Positions 7,891 through 17,266 of a DNA stretch of 64,000 nt are shown one piece after another. The stretch comes from Nocardiopsis suaedae (lineage in GTDB: Bacteria; Actinomycetota; Actinomycetes; Streptosporangiales; Streptosporangiaceae): positions 92,220 through 156,219 of the forward strand of contig NZ_JAQFWP010000004.1 of assembly GCF_027706745.1 (NCBI RefSeq), written 5' to 3'. Both the position numbers and the translations under genes were made by a program. Each line of letters starts with the position of its first letter. Positions within the stretch are counted from its first letter, which is position 1. The notes below the pieces were generated by a model that had not been told where the DNA came from, did not search any database, and worked only from the letters and a program-made list of their open reading frames with translations.

Positions 7891-8946
7891 CTATTTCGGC
7901 GCCCCTTCTCCCCCGCCGCCGTCGAGGCCTGCGCGGGCGCGGATGAAGTGGACCGTCGCGTCCCAGCAGCCCAGCAGCGCCTCCTCCGACAGGCCCTCCC
8001 ACCGGTGGCCGCCGCCGTCGACCAGCCGCAGGTCGGCCTGCGCCCCGGCCGCGCCGAGGGCGTCGGCCAGGCGCTCCGCCTGCTTGGGCGCCACCGACGT
8101 GTCCTCGCGCCCGTGGAGGATGAGGAAGGGCGGCGCGCCCGCGGACGCCAGCGCGGCCGGGCTGTTCGCCCGCGCGCGCTTGGTGTCGTCGGCGGGCGCG
8201 ACCCCGAGCATCCGCGCCTCGGAACTTCCCGGGTCCCTCGGATCGAAGCGGCTCCGGGGGTGGTCGGTGCCGAAGGACCGGAGGTCCGTGGGCGCGTACC
8301 AGGTCACGCAGCCGGTGACGGTCACCCCGGCCGGATCCTCGGGCCCGGTCGGCGCCGACGCGTGGTGGTGCGCCGGTGCGAGGGCGGCCATCGCGGCGAG
8401 GTGGCCGCCGGCCGACTCGCCCCACAGCACCGCGCGGTCCGGATCCACACCGATCTCGCCGGAGCGGGCGCGCAACCAGACCAGCGCCTCGGTCACGTCC
8501 TCGACCTGGGCAGGCGCGACCGCCTCGCCGCTGAGCCGGTACTCAGGGCAGGCCACCGCCACCCCCTCCTGCGCGAGACGCGCGAACGGCCCCGGATCCC
8601 ACGGCCGGAACCGCTCGCCGAGGTCGTCGCGCCGCCCGGCGCGCCACCCGCCCCCGTGCACGAAGACCGCCAAGGGGACGGGCCGTCGCCGGTCCTCGGG
8701 CAACCACAGGTCCATGGCCAGCGGCCGGAGCCGGGGCCTGAAGGCGAAGTGCGCCCCGCGCAGCAGCTCCACGCCGGGAGCGGGGCGGGCCGCCGGTGGG
8801 AGCGGAAGCGTCAGGGCGTCCTCGGGGGCGAGCGGGTCGGGCGGGGACGCGACGCGGATGTCGTCGGGGGCCGGTGCGGGCCCGGGAACGGTCGGCGCGG
8901 CCGAGACGGTGGAGTCGGAGGGGGTGGACGGCGTTGAACGAGACAT
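7891..8946 (-). CDS. Alpha/beta hydrolase (HSL-type esterase/lipase)
   Basis: 351 aa from the ATG at 8946, preceded by GGAGAGG; the longer open frame extends through unrelated DNA. The first ~60 residues are Pro/Ala/Ser-rich and low-complexity. Then comes the hydrolase fold: oxyanion motif VFVHGGGWRAG, nucleophile elbow WGESAGG, an acid in LHGREDTSVAP, and the catalytic His in DGGGHRW. This order and HGGGW fit the hormone-sensitive-lipase / BD-FAE branch, which cuts short-chain or feruloyl/acetyl esters. No clear signal peptide, so probably intracellular. Divergent from the MDMPI-family gene. Confidence 0.87.
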   Translation of the reverse strand: MSRSTPSTPSDSTVSAAPTVPGPAPAPDDIRVASPPDPLAPEDALTLPLPPAARPAPGVELLRGAHFAFRPRLRPLAMDLWLPEDRRRPVPLAVFVHGGGWRAGRRDDLGERFRPWDPGPFARLAQEGVAVACPEYRLSGEAVAPAQVEDVTEALVWLRARSGEIGVDPDRAVLWGESAGGHLAAMAALAPAHHHASAPTGPEDPAGVTVTGCVTWYAPTDLRSFGTDHPRSRFDPRDPGSSEARMLGVAPADDTKRARANSPAALASAGAPPFLILHGREDTSVAPKQAERLADALGAAGAQADLRLVDGGGHRWEGLSEEALLGCWDATVHFIRARAGLDGGGGEGAPK

Positions 8947-9160
8947 CGGAGACCTCTCCGCTCGATCGGTCGTTCTCCGATTGTCCTTCGGGGCGATGCA
9001 CCGTGGGAAGGCGCGGCGGCCTGCGCGCCTTCCGCCCTTCTGTCGGTGGCGGCCGACAGGATGGCGGCGACCGCCGTCAGCGCGACGGCGGGACGACAAC
9101 CGGATCAGAGGAGCGCCCGATGCCGTCACCCTTGCAGGGCCCATCGCGTGGAGCCCGCCG

Positions 9161-9796
9161 ATGAGCGGCCGCGCGGACCTGTGGCCGCTCATCCACCAGG
9201 AGCGGGCGGCGCTGGCCGACGACCTGGCGGAGCTGACCGAGGAGCAGTGGGAGACGCCCTCGCTGTGCGAGGGGCTGACCGTGCGCCAGGTCCTCGCCCA
9301 CCTCACCGCGGCGGCGACGCTGAACGGCCCCCGGTGGTTCGCGGGGGTCGTCCGCTGCCGGTTCGACTTCGACGCGCAGGTCCTGATGCGCCTCACCGAG
9401 CAGATGGGCGGCTCCGCCGCCGAGACCTTCGCCCGGTTCCAGGCGGTCACCGCGAGCACGACGTCACCGCCGCTGCCCAAGCCCGCCGTCCTCGGCGAGG
9501 TGATCGTGCACGGCGAGGACATCCGGCGCCCGCTGGGCATCGCGAGCGACCGCCCGATCGGCGCTCTGACGACGGTGGCCGAGTACTACCAGGGCTCGGA
9601 CCAGGTCGTCGTCGCCAAGAGCCGGGTCGAGGGGCTGCGGCTGAAGGCCACCGACGGGCCCTTGGACACCGGCACCGGGCCGGAGGTCTCCGGGGGGACA
9701 CTGGCGCTGATCATGGCGATGACCGGCCGCTCGGCCCACCTCGACGAGCTCACCGGCGACGGTGTGCCGACCCTGCGCGAACGCATGGACGGCTGA
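9161..9796 (+). CDS. Maleylpyruvate isomerase-family mycothiol-dependent protein (TIGR03083/DinB-like)
   Basis: 211-aa soluble protein starting at the ATG at 9161 with a GGAG site 7 bases before it. The N-terminal four-helix DinB-like metal-binding domain shows IHQERAALADDLAELTEEQW and LTVRQVLAHLTAA, where the conserved His would bind metal. The middle carries VIHGEDIRRPLG, typical of the family. Members use mycothiol as thiol cofactor in isomerase or transferase reactions, but most are uncharacterised. Its stop is 20 bases from the convergent TauE gene. Family is clear; reaction is not. Confidence 0.8.
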   Translation: MSGRADLWPLIHQERAALADDLAELTEEQWETPSLCEGLTVRQVLAHLTAAATLNGPRWFAGVVRCRFDFDAQVLMRLTEQMGGSAAETFARFQAVTASTTSPPLPKPAVLGEVIVHGEDIRRPLGIASDRPIGALTTVAEYYQGSDQVVVAKSRVEGLRLKATDGPLDTGTGPEVSGGTLALIMAMTGRSAHLDELTGDGVPTLRERMDG

Positions 9797-9816
9797 CCTG
9801 TCGGCGGAAAGGGCGC

Positions 9817-10608
9817 TCAGCCCGCCAGGAGGCCGGGTGCCCACACCGCGGCGGCCGCGGTGCCCGCCGCGACGGCGAGGACGGCGGCGCCGAACGCCCT
9901 CCGCAGACGGTCGGCGGCGATCCGGCGGGACAGCCGCCCCGCCACCAGCGACGTCGCCACCGCGGTCGCCGCGAACCCGGCGATGACGGCGGCGTCCGCC
10001 CCGTCGACGGGCGCCGCCCCCAGGTGCGCGCTCAGCCCGGACGCCGAATTGAGCGCCACGACGACGAGCGACGTCGCCACCGCCTCGGCCGCGTCGAGCC
10101 CCAGGAGGAGAGTGAGGGCGGGCACGACGGCGAACCCGCCGCCCACCCCGAACAGGCCCGTGAGCAGGCCGACCGCCGCACCGGCGGCGGCCGCCTTCGG
10201 CATGCACCTGCGGACGTCCACCCCGCCCGTGCCCGTGCGGCACGCCCCGCCCCCGCCGGAGGAGGAGGTGAGCATGCGCACGGCCACCACGGCCATGACG
10301 GCGGCGAAGCCGAGCATGAGCCAGCGCTCGGGGAGCTGCCGCCCGATCGCCGTCCCCGCGTAGGCCGCCGGGAGCCCCGGGACGGCGAACGCGAGCGCCA
10401 CACCCCAGCGGATCCGGCTCTGCCTCAGGCGGGGCACGATCCCGGCGACGGCGGAGGCCCCGACGACGGCGAGCGAGGCCGGGATGGCGGCGTGGACGGA
10501 CATGCCGACGCCGAACACCAGGGCGGGCACGGCGAGGACCGAGCCGCCCGCGCCGAGCAGCCCCATGAGCGTCCCGACGGCCACCCCGGAGATGATCGCC
10601 GCTAGCAT
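9817..10608 (-). CDS. TauE/SafE-family sulfite/sulfur-anion exporter
   Basis: 263-aa inner-membrane protein with about eight helices in two repeated halves, each carrying the family's Gly-rich motif (GLLGAGGSVLAVPALV near the start, GLFGVGGGFAVVPAL in the middle). GGAGG precedes the ATG. Its start is 34 bp past the stop of the rhodanese gene, so the two form an operon in the cst-like cluster up to 13610. By analogy with TauE of the S. aureus cst operon it probably exports sulfite or thiosulfate formed from persulfide oxidation. Function is inferred from context plus family. Confidence 0.85.
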   Translation of the reverse strand: MLAAIISGVAVGTLMGLLGAGGSVLAVPALVFGVGMSVHAAIPASLAVVGASAVAGIVPRLRQSRIRWGVALAFAVPGLPAAYAGTAIGRQLPERWLMLGFAAVMAVVAVRMLTSSSGGGGACRTGTGGVDVRRCMPKAAAAGAAVGLLTGLFGVGGGFAVVPALTLLLGLDAAEAVATSLVVVALNSASGLSAHLGAAPVDGADAAVIAGFAATAVATSLVAGRLSRRIAADRLRRAFGAAVLAVAAGTAAAAVWAPGLLAG

Positions 10609-10642
10609 GCCCGCCTCCGGAGCCCGGGACGGCCGTCCGTGC

Positions 10643-11272
10643 TCACTGGGCCTCCCCGCCTGATCCGGACGCCGGGCCGGTCAGGGCGGTGAGCATCGCG
10701 CCCGCGTCGCAGGAGGCGGCGCGGTTCCACGGAAGCAGGCCGAGGACGCGGGCCATGGCGCAGGTGTCGGTGACCGCCGCGAACACCAGGCCCGCGCCGA
10801 TGAACGCGGCGATCCAGGTCAGCGGCGGGAAGGCGAGGCCCGCGAGGACCGACGCCAGGACGATGGCCCCGGCGGTGAAGCGGACCTGCCGCTCCATGGA
10901 CCAGGTCCCGCGCCCCTTCTCGACCGGGGCCCCGGCGGCCTGCCAGGCGGTGACGCCGCCCTGGAGGACGCTGATCCCGGTCAGCCCGGCCGCGTCGACC
11001 AGCTTGCGGGCCTCTTCGGCGCGCATCCCGGAGCGGCAGACCAGCACGACGGGGTCGGAGTGGTCGGCGGCCAGGTCGGCCCGGTGCTCGCGCAGCAGGT
11101 TCAGGGGCACGTTGTAGGAGCCGGGGATGTGGAGCGAGGCGAACTCGCCCGGCGTGCGCACGTCGATCAGCCGGGCGCGGGGGTCGTTCGTCTTCAGCGC
11201 GCGCGCCTCGTCGACCGTGAGCGAGACGGGGAGCGCGGGGGCGGGGGACGCGGGGCGGGTGGGTTCGGTCAT
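10643..11272 (-). CDS. Rhodanese domain fused to a DUF2892-type membrane segment
   Basis: 209 aa from the ATG at 11272, preceded by GAGGAACC. Residues ~15-105 are a rhodanese domain: LIDVRTPGEFASLHIPGS, then the active loop VCRSGMRAEEA with its catalytic Cys. Residues ~125-185 are two hydrophobic helices (DUF2892) with a Cys-bearing DTCAMARVLGLLPWN stretch. It is likely membrane-anchored with the sulfurtransferase site in the cytoplasm, moving sulfane sulfur between persulfide carriers. Downstream TauE follows after 34 bp. Upstream, 432 bp separate it from the metallo-beta-lactamase gene, so it may have its own promoter. Confidence 0.87.
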   Translation of the reverse strand: MTEPTRPASPAPALPVSLTVDEARALKTNDPRARLIDVRTPGEFASLHIPGSYNVPLNLLREHRADLAADHSDPVVLVCRSGMRAEEARKLVDAAGLTGISVLQGGVTAWQAAGAPVEKGRGTWSMERQVRFTAGAIVLASVLAGLAFPPLTWIAAFIGAGLVFAAVTDTCAMARVLGLLPWNRAASCDAGAMLTALTGPASGSGGEAQ

Positions 11273-11340
11273 GGTTCCTCGATTTCGTCGATTGGGTTTC
11301 GGGGGGAGGTTGGTATCGGGTCGGGTCGGTTTCGCCAGTA

Positions 11341-11558
11341 CCCCGCTCCCAGACCCCGGCCGGGCGGCGGGCCGCGGGGTGTAGGGGTAGGAGGCAGCGA
11401 CGACGAAGGTCGGCGACCCTTGCCGCAACGCTGTCGGCCGTCCGGCGTGTGCGTCGTCAGCGTGGATGGCGGCGACGGCAGAAGCAGGGTGCTTCCCCGC
11501 CCCTGCTCGCCGCCCGGCAGGCCCCCTCGGTCCGGCTCGGCGGACGGCTCGGCTGGTG
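11341..11558. repeat. Single copy of the ~219-bp interspersed repeat
   Basis: Begins CCCCGCTCCCAGACCCCGGC and aligns along its length with the two tandem units at 62824-63262. Shared landmarks: GACGACGAAGG, a CAACG(C/T)TGTCGGCCG block, GGCGGCGACGGC and GGCTCGG(C/T)(T/C)GGTGCCCCGCT. More diverged than the tandem units are from each other. It fills the gap between the rhodanese and metallo-beta-lactamase genes. Confidence 0.7.
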
Positions 11559-11593
11559 CCCCGCTCCCGGCCTCCGGCCGGGAGCGGGGCACC
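11555..11593. terminator. 18-bp perfect stem, 3-base loop
   Basis: GGTGCCCCGCTCCCGGCC (11555-11572) pairs exactly with GGCCGGGAGCGGGGCACC (11576-11593). A second dyad, GGTGGTGGAAC (11630-11640) with GTTCCACCACC (11668-11678), lies between it and the metallo-beta-lactamase stop. Together they probably end that transcript, making the downstream rhodanese-tauE pair a separate unit. Confidence 0.6.
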
Positions 11594-11704
11594 GTCCGAT
11601 GGCCGCTTCGGGCCCCAGAAGCCGTTGAAGGTGGTGGAACCGCCACGTTCTCGCGGCGGAGGCGACCGTTCCACCACCCTGGTCACCCGGCGCCCGGAGG
11701 CCCA

Positions 11705-13099
11705 TCAGGCCGCGACCATCGGCACGCCCTCGGGTTCCGCGCGGGCGAAGGCGTCGTCCACCAGGACCACCTGCCGCCCCGCCCTGGCCAGCAGTGACGC
11801 CGCCGCCGTCGCGCGGTAGCCGCTGCCGCAGTGCACCCACACCGCCCCGGCCGGGACCTCGTCGAGGCGCCCCGCCAGTTCCGGGAGCGGGATGTGCACC
11901 GCGCCCCGCACGTGCGACGCCGCCCACTCGTTCTTCAGGCGCACGTCGAGCACGACGTCCGGACCGGGCAGCCCGTCGGGCGCCGACCCGTTCAGCGCGT
12001 CGGCGAGCCCTCCGAAGGTGGCCGTGGGCAGGGACGCGAGCTGATCGGGCGAGGCCGCCAGCTCCTCCGGCTCGCCCGTGGCCGCGGCGGCCACCCGGTC
12101 GATGCCGATGCGCACCAGCTCGCGGCGGGCCTGCGCGACCTGGTCGGGCGTCTCGCCGAGCAGGGTCAGCGGCGCGCCCCACTCGATCATCCAGCCGAGC
12201 CAGGTCGCCATCGGCCCGTCCAGCCCCAGGCTGATGGTCCCGGCCAGGTGGGAGCCGACGTAGGCCTTGCGGTTGCGCAGGTCCACCACCCATTCGCCGC
12301 GCTCCAGCCGGTCGCGCAGCTCGTCCGGGTCGGCCTGGGCGGGGGCGCGCAGGTCGACGGGGTCGGGGCCGGCGAGGTTGGCCACCCCCATGTGCGCGTA
12401 GTAGGCGGGGTAGGCGTCCAGCCCGGAGAGGGTCTCCCGGACGAAGTCGTCGGCGGCCAGGCGCAGCGCCGGGTTGTGCTCCTTCTCCTGCCCGAGGGTG
12501 GAGTCGTCGCCGGAGGCCTGGGTGGCCGAGCAGAAGCTCCCGAACCCGTGGGTCGGCCACACGCGGGCGCCCTCGGGCAGCAGCTCGGCGAGGCGGCGGG
12601 CGGAGGCGTGCTGGTGGCGGGCCAAGTCCTCGGCGTGGTGGTGCCCGAGGAGGTCGGTGCGGCCGGTGGTGCCGAAGAGCAGGGAGCCGCCGGTGAACAC
12701 GCCTTCGACCCCGTCGGGGCCCTCGAGCGCGTAGGAGAGGTGGTGGAAGGTGTGGCCCGGGGTGGCGAGCACCTTGACGCGCATGGCGGGCGCGACCTCC
12801 AGGACGTCGCCGTCGGTGAGCGGGACCCGCTCGAAGGGGACCCCGTCGGCGGCGGCGACCCCGTAGGCGGCGCCGGTGAGGCGGGCCAGTTCCAGGCCGC
12901 CGGAGACGTAGTCGTTGTGGATGTGGGTCTCCAGGACGTGGGTGATGCGCACGTCCAGGCGTCCGGCCAGGGCGAGGACCCGGTCGACGTCGCGCTGCGG
13001 GTCGACGGCGAGCGCCGAGGCGCCGTCGGTGGCGAGGTAGCTGCGATCCCCCAGGGACGAGGTGCTGATGACGTGGACGTCGATGGCCGTGGTGGTCAT
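11705..13099 (-). CDS. Metallo-beta-lactamase / rhodanese fusion (persulfide dioxygenase-sulfurtransferase, CstB-like)
   Basis: 464 aa from the ATG at 13099 with GGAGG just upstream. Residues ~1-250 are an MBL domain of the ETHE1/persulfide-dioxygenase branch: THIHNDYVSGG, LATPGHTFHHLSY, FGTTGRTDLLG and HGFGSFCSA. Two rhodanese domains follow: the first (~270-350) lacks a catalytic Cys, the second (~375-460) keeps it in HCGSGYRA. CstB-type enzymes oxidise low-molecular-weight persulfides to thiosulfate. A CstR-like repressor gene is directly upstream with a GC dyad between them, so induction by reactive sulfur species is expected. Confidence 0.88.
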   Translation of the reverse strand: MTTTAIDVHVISTSSLGDRSYLATDGASALAVDPQRDVDRVLALAGRLDVRITHVLETHIHNDYVSGGLELARLTGAAYGVAAADGVPFERVPLTDGDVLEVAPAMRVKVLATPGHTFHHLSYALEGPDGVEGVFTGGSLLFGTTGRTDLLGHHHAEDLARHQHASARRLAELLPEGARVWPTHGFGSFCSATQASGDDSTLGQEKEHNPALRLAADDFVRETLSGLDAYPAYYAHMGVANLAGPDPVDLRAPAQADPDELRDRLERGEWVVDLRNRKAYVGSHLAGTISLGLDGPMATWLGWMIEWGAPLTLLGETPDQVAQARRELVRIGIDRVAAAATGEPEELAASPDQLASLPTATFGGLADALNGSAPDGLPGPDVVLDVRLKNEWAASHVRGAVHIPLPELAGRLDEVPAGAVWVHCGSGYRATAAASLLARAGRQVVLVDDAFARAEPEGVPMVAA

Positions 13100-13230
13100 G
13101 TGGGCCTCCGTGTCGGGCATGGGCAGGGTCGGCGGGGAATGCGTGCGGGTCCGGGGACGGGTGGGCCGGGCGGGTCCGGACACCGGACCCCTGGTCACGT
13201 TCCGTTGGTTACAGCTACTGTTCGTCACAC

Positions 13231-13242
13231 ACCCCGGGGGGT
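13231..13242. promoter_or_regulatory. Candidate CsoR/CstR operator before the MBL-rhodanese gene
   Basis: ACCCC-GG-GGGGT dyad within ACACCCCGGGGGGTAT, resembling known CsoR/CstR sites (G/C runs flanked by AT-AC/GT-AT). Located between the sensor gene and the MBL gene, about 130 bp before the latter's start. Confidence 0.5.
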
Positions 13243-13289
13243 ATCAAGCGGGCAAAAAAGGACGGCGCGCGAGCGCGCCGGTTCCTCGG

Positions 13290-14109
<820 letters not shown>

Positions 14110-14308
14110 GGTTCCCTCCAGGGGGCTGGGGGTGGGGGCGGCAGCAGCCTAGGGCACCGCCCCGCCATCGTCGGCATGCACGGATCGGAGCCGCAGGGCG
14201 TCCGGCCCGCTCGGCGGGGTGTCCCACCGGGTGGGGCGGCGATGAATCCTGTCGTCACTCGTGGTCCAACTCCATGACCGGAAATCGAACACGGCTACGG
14301 AGTAGACG

Positions 14309-14887
14309 ATGACCGCCACGTACACCTTCGACGTCTTCACCACCCTCGACGGCTTCGGCTCCACCAGCGGGGACTGGCCCGGATACTGGGGCAAGCAGGG
14401 CCCCGAGCTGCTTGAACACCGTCTCGCGCTGTTCAGCGAGGACCAGCGGATCGTCTTCGGGACCACCACCTACCGGGAGTTCACCGCACTCCTGGACCCG
14501 GACGCCGGGTTGCCCGAGGCCCTGGACCCGTGGGTCGTCCGGATGCGGAACCTGCCGATGACGGTCGTGTCGAACACGCTGGAGGAGCCGCTCGCCTGGC
14601 CGAACGCGACCGTCGCGAGGGGCGACGCCGTCGACGCCGTCGCGCGGCTCAAGAAGGAGTCCGAGGTCCCCTTGCGCTCGCACGGCAGCCTGTCGATGAA
14701 CCGGGCGCTGATGGCCGCAGGCCTGGTCGACCGTGTCCAGGTCACGCTCTTCCCCGCGATCACCGGCCGGACCGGGCAGGCCCCGATCTTCGAGGGCGCG
14801 GCCGACTTCGACCTGGAACTGGTCGAGCAGCGCACGCTCGACGGCCGCACGCAGGAACTCGTCTACCGCCCCACCCTGCACGGGTGA
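14309..14887 (+). CDS. Dihydrofolate reductase-like protein (RibD C-terminal domain family)
   Basis: 192-aa cytoplasmic reductase. The RibD_C/DHFR-like fold is seen in FDVFTTLDGFG at the start, QRIVFGTTTYREF, LPMTVVSNTL, LRSHGSLSMNRALMAAGLVDRVQVTLFPAITG and a C-terminal strand. The Gly-x-x-T-Tyr pattern and the GLVDRV-FP-I-G string are typical of stand-alone YyaP/YwjB-like members. These probably bind NADPH; substrates are mostly unknown and they are not true folate reductases. An ACGGAG site precedes the ATG at 14309. Its own transcription unit, divergent from the secreted-protein gene. Confidence 0.83.
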   Translation: MTATYTFDVFTTLDGFGSTSGDWPGYWGKQGPELLEHRLALFSEDQRIVFGTTTYREFTALLDPDAGLPEALDPWVVRMRNLPMTVVSNTLEEPLAWPNATVARGDAVDAVARLKKESEVPLRSHGSLSMNRALMAAGLVDRVQVTLFPAITGRTGQAPIFEGAADFDLELVEQRTLDGRTQELVYRPTLHG

Positions 14888-14951
14888 TTCCGGCCGGGGC
14901 GGGCCGTCCGCCGGGAGCCCGCGGCCCGCCCCCTGTGGCCGCGACCGGTCA

Positions 14952-14980
14952 TTGACTTCGACTTAACTCGAAGTTCTAAG
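14952..14980 (+). promoter_or_regulatory. Promoter with a palindromic operator filling the spacer
   Basis: TTGACT (14952-14957), 17-base spacer, TCTAAG (14975-14980) fits a sigma-70-type promoter for the imine-reductase-like gene. Inside it ACTTCGA (14955-14961) and TCGAAGT (14968-14974) form a perfect dyad, so a bound regulator would block polymerase. No adjacent regulator obviously matches it. Confidence 0.6.
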
Positions 14981-15093
14981 TTCTCTCCCATGAAATCGGA
15001 AGGCCCGGGGCGCAGGGCACTCGGACGGCGTCCGCGGTGCCCCGCGCCCCGGGCCTCGGCCGTCGTGCCGCGACACCCCCAGGGAGGAACAGC

Positions 15094-15987
15094 ATGACCA
15101 CCACGACCGGCGGCGACTCCCCCACACCCGTCACCGTGCTCGGACTCGGCGCGATGGGTTCGGCCATCGCCCGGACCTTTCTCGACCGGGGCCACCCGGT
15201 CACGGTCTGGAACCGCACCGCGGGGAAGGCCGCCCCCTTGGCCGAAGCCGGGGCCTCGGTGGCCGCCGGCGCGGCCGAGGCCGCCGCGGCGAGCCCGCTC
15301 GTCGTGGTCTGCCTGCTGGACTACGACGCGGTCGACGCCGTCCTGGCCGACGTCGGCGGCGCCGTCGAAGGCAAGGCGCTCGTGAACCTCACCAGCGGCT
15401 CCCCCGCCCAGGCGCGGGCGACCGAGCGGTGGGCGGCCGAGCACGGCGCCGCCTACATCGACGGCGGCATCATGGCCGACCCGCCGGACCTGGGCACCTC
15501 GCACGCCCACTTCTCCTTCAGCGGGTCCCGGGCGGCCTTCGAGGCCCACGAGCCGACCCTCATGGAGCTGGGCAACGGCACGTACTACGGCGAGGACGCC
15601 GGACTGGCCTCCGTGGAGTTCATGGCGCAGGTCGGGACCGCCTACGAGCTGCTCATCGGCTTCCTGCACACACTCCGCCTGGTGAAGGCGGAGGGCGCCG
15701 ACCCCGCCGAGTTCGCCGACCGGGTCGCGGACTCCGTCGCCGCGAGCTACCCGCCGCTGATCAGCGGTATCGGCAAGGCCGTGCGCGACGGCGCGTTCCC
15801 GCCCGACATGGGTCCGCTGTCGGTGCAGGCCGCCCTGATGGACGACCTGATCGAGCACCGCCGTTCGAACGGCGTCGACACCACGCGCATGGTCGAGGTG
15901 AAGCGGCTGATGGACCGCCGGATCGCCGACGGCCACGGGGAGGAGGGCTTCTCCGGCCTGTTCCCGCTGCTCGGCGAGAAGGGGTGA
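15094..15987 (+). CDS. NADP-binding oxidoreductase of the imine reductase / beta-hydroxyacid dehydrogenase family
   Basis: 297 aa from the ATG at 15094; AGGGAGG is seven bases upstream. The N-terminal Rossmann domain (~10-165) has VLGLGAMGSAIA and WNRTAGKA, the Asn-Arg-Thr pattern marking NADPH use. The C-terminal helical domain (~170-297) is the dimer-forming part typical of imine reductases, with FMAQVGTAYELLIGFLHTLR. It lacks the usual hydroxyacid-dehydrogenase catalytic Lys motif, which favours imine or iminium reduction. The physiological substrate is unknown. A promoter-operator dyad lies about 115 bp upstream. Confidence 0.83.
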   Translation: MTTTTGGDSPTPVTVLGLGAMGSAIARTFLDRGHPVTVWNRTAGKAAPLAEAGASVAAGAAEAAAASPLVVVCLLDYDAVDAVLADVGGAVEGKALVNLTSGSPAQARATERWAAEHGAAYIDGGIMADPPDLGTSHAHFSFSGSRAAFEAHEPTLMELGNGTYYGEDAGLASVEFMAQVGTAYELLIGFLHTLRLVKAEGADPAEFADRVADSVAASYPPLISGIGKAVRDGAFPPDMGPLSVQAALMDDLIEHRRSNGVDTTRMVEVKRLMDRRIADGHGEEGFSGLFPLLGEKG

Positions 15988-16069
15988 GCCGGTCGCCGGA
16001 TGCCGCACGGCCCTAGGGAGCGGCCGGGCGGAGCGCAGGTGGAGCGGAGCGCGGGTGGAGGCCGAACGG

Positions 16070-16672
16070 CTATGACGGGTGATCCGCCCGGCTCCGCAGT
16101 CCTACGAGGAGGCGGTCCAGGGCCTTCTCCGTCTGGGCGAGGGCGTCAGGGGTCGCTGAGCGTGCCAGCCATAGGGCCGCTTCGTTCATCGCCCCGGAGA
16201 GCAGTCGGGCCAGCGGTTCGACGGGTTGGGCGTCGATGACGCCCGCCTCGGCCAGGTCGCCGAGCGCTTCGGCCAGGTGGCGGGCCGAGGAGTCCTCGTC
16301 CATGGCGCGCCATTCGTCCCAGCCGAGCACCGCCGGGGCGTCGACCAGGACGATCCTGCGCACCACCGGGTCGCTCCCGGCGGCCAGGAAGGCCCTGCAC
16401 CCGGCCCGCAGGCGCTCCCAGGGGTCGCCGTGCCGGTCGGCGGCGTCGGCGACCCGCTCGCCGAGTTCGTGTTGGACGTCGGCGACCACCGCCCGGAAGA
16501 GCCCCGCCTTGCTCGCGAAGTGGTGGTAGGCCGCCCCCTTGGTGACGCCCACCGCCGCCGCCACGTCCGCCAGGACCACGGCGTGGTAGCCGTCGGCGGC
16601 GAACCTGCGCCGCCCCTCGGCCAGCAGCGCCGCCCGTGTCGCCGCCCGCTGCTCGGCCCGCGTTCCGGCCAT
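16070..16672 (-). CDS. TetR-family transcriptional regulator
   Basis: 200 aa from the ATG at 16672; the alternative GTG at 16696 would run into the first operator, and GAGGGGAG sits well before 16672. [39 protein letters not shown] (~residues 20-56). The C-terminal domain resembles the AefR/YbiH-like group with a tetracyclin-repressor-type tail. It is divergent from the VOC protein gene, with two related palindromes between them, so it probably controls both. Confidence 0.88.
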   Translation of the reverse strand: MAGTRAEQRAATRAALLAEGRRRFAADGYHAVVLADVAAAVGVTKGAAYHHFASKAGLFRAVVADVQHELGERVADAADRHGDPWERLRAGCRAFLAAGSDPVVRRIVLVDAPAVLGWDEWRAMDEDSSARHLAEALGDLAEAGVIDAQPVEPLARLLSGAMNEAALWLARSATPDALAQTEKALDRLLVGLRSRADHPS

Positions 16673-16695
16673 GTCCGGCTCACTCCCCTCATTCA

Positions 16696-16747
16696 CATAC
16701 CCGGGGTATGCTAGCGTCCCGTTTCACATACCCGAGGTATGTGAAAC
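16696..16747. promoter_or_regulatory. Twin TetR operators in the tetR-VOC divergent promoter
   Basis: Site 1: CATACC-CGG-GGTATG (16696-16710). Site 2: GTTTCACATACC (16721-16732), CGA, GGTATGTGAAAC (16736-16747), a perfect 12-bp-arm dyad. Both share the core CATACC-N3-GGTATG. Confidence 0.8.
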
Positions 16748-16782
16748 GAGCCCTCGGGAGCGGGAGACAGGGAGAACAGGAC

Positions 16783-17217
16783 ATGCCGGCCAAGCTCACA
16801 GGCTTCTACCCCGTGATCGCCACGCGCGACGTCGCCGAGGCGCGCCGCTTCTACACCGGGCACTTCGGCTTCGAGGTCACCTTCGAGGCCGACTGGTACG
16901 TGAGCCTCCACCGCCCGGACGCCCCGCAGTACGAACTGGCCCTGCTCGACGCCGCGCACCCGACCCTGCCGGAGGGGTACCGCGCGCCTGTGCAGGGCGG
17001 ACTGCTGCTCAACTTCGAGGTCGACGATGTGGACGCCGAGCACCGCAGGCTCGTGGGAGAGGAAGGGTTGAGCGAGGTGCTGCCGCTGCGCACGGAGGAG
17101 TTCGGGCAGCGGCACTTCATCGTCACCGCGCCGGACGGGGTGCTGGTGGACGTGATCACGGTCGTACCGCCGAGCGAGGAGTACGCCGGGCAGTACGCCG
17201 ACGGCCACACGCCCTGA
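16783..17217 (+). CDS. VOC-family protein (glyoxalase/bleomycin-resistance fold)
   Basis: 144-aa soluble protein with two beta-alpha-beta-beta-beta modules. Seen: [25 protein letters not shown], then [14 protein letters not shown] and [18 protein letters not shown] near the end. The fold binds a metal or sequesters a compound; Glu and His candidates are present but the chemistry cannot be assigned. It is divergently expressed from a TetR gene across two strong operators, an arrangement common for drug-binding or detoxifying VOC proteins. A GGGAG-type site precedes the ATG at 16783. Confidence 0.83.
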   Translation: MPAKLTGFYPVIATRDVAEARRFYTGHFGFEVTFEADWYVSLHRPDAPQYELALLDAAHPTLPEGYRAPVQGGLLLNFEVDDVDAEHRRLVGEEGLSEVLPLRTEEFGQRHFIVTAPDGVLVDVITVVPPSEEYAGQYADGHTP

Positions 17218-17266
17218 GAGCCGTGCGAACCGGCGACCGGGCACACAGGCTCAGCCGCGTGACCCT

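Noticed and set aside
7943..9796. 617-aa protein spanning the esterase region
   Set aside because: Only the part from 9161 is a real family member; the upstream part is antisense to the esterase gene.
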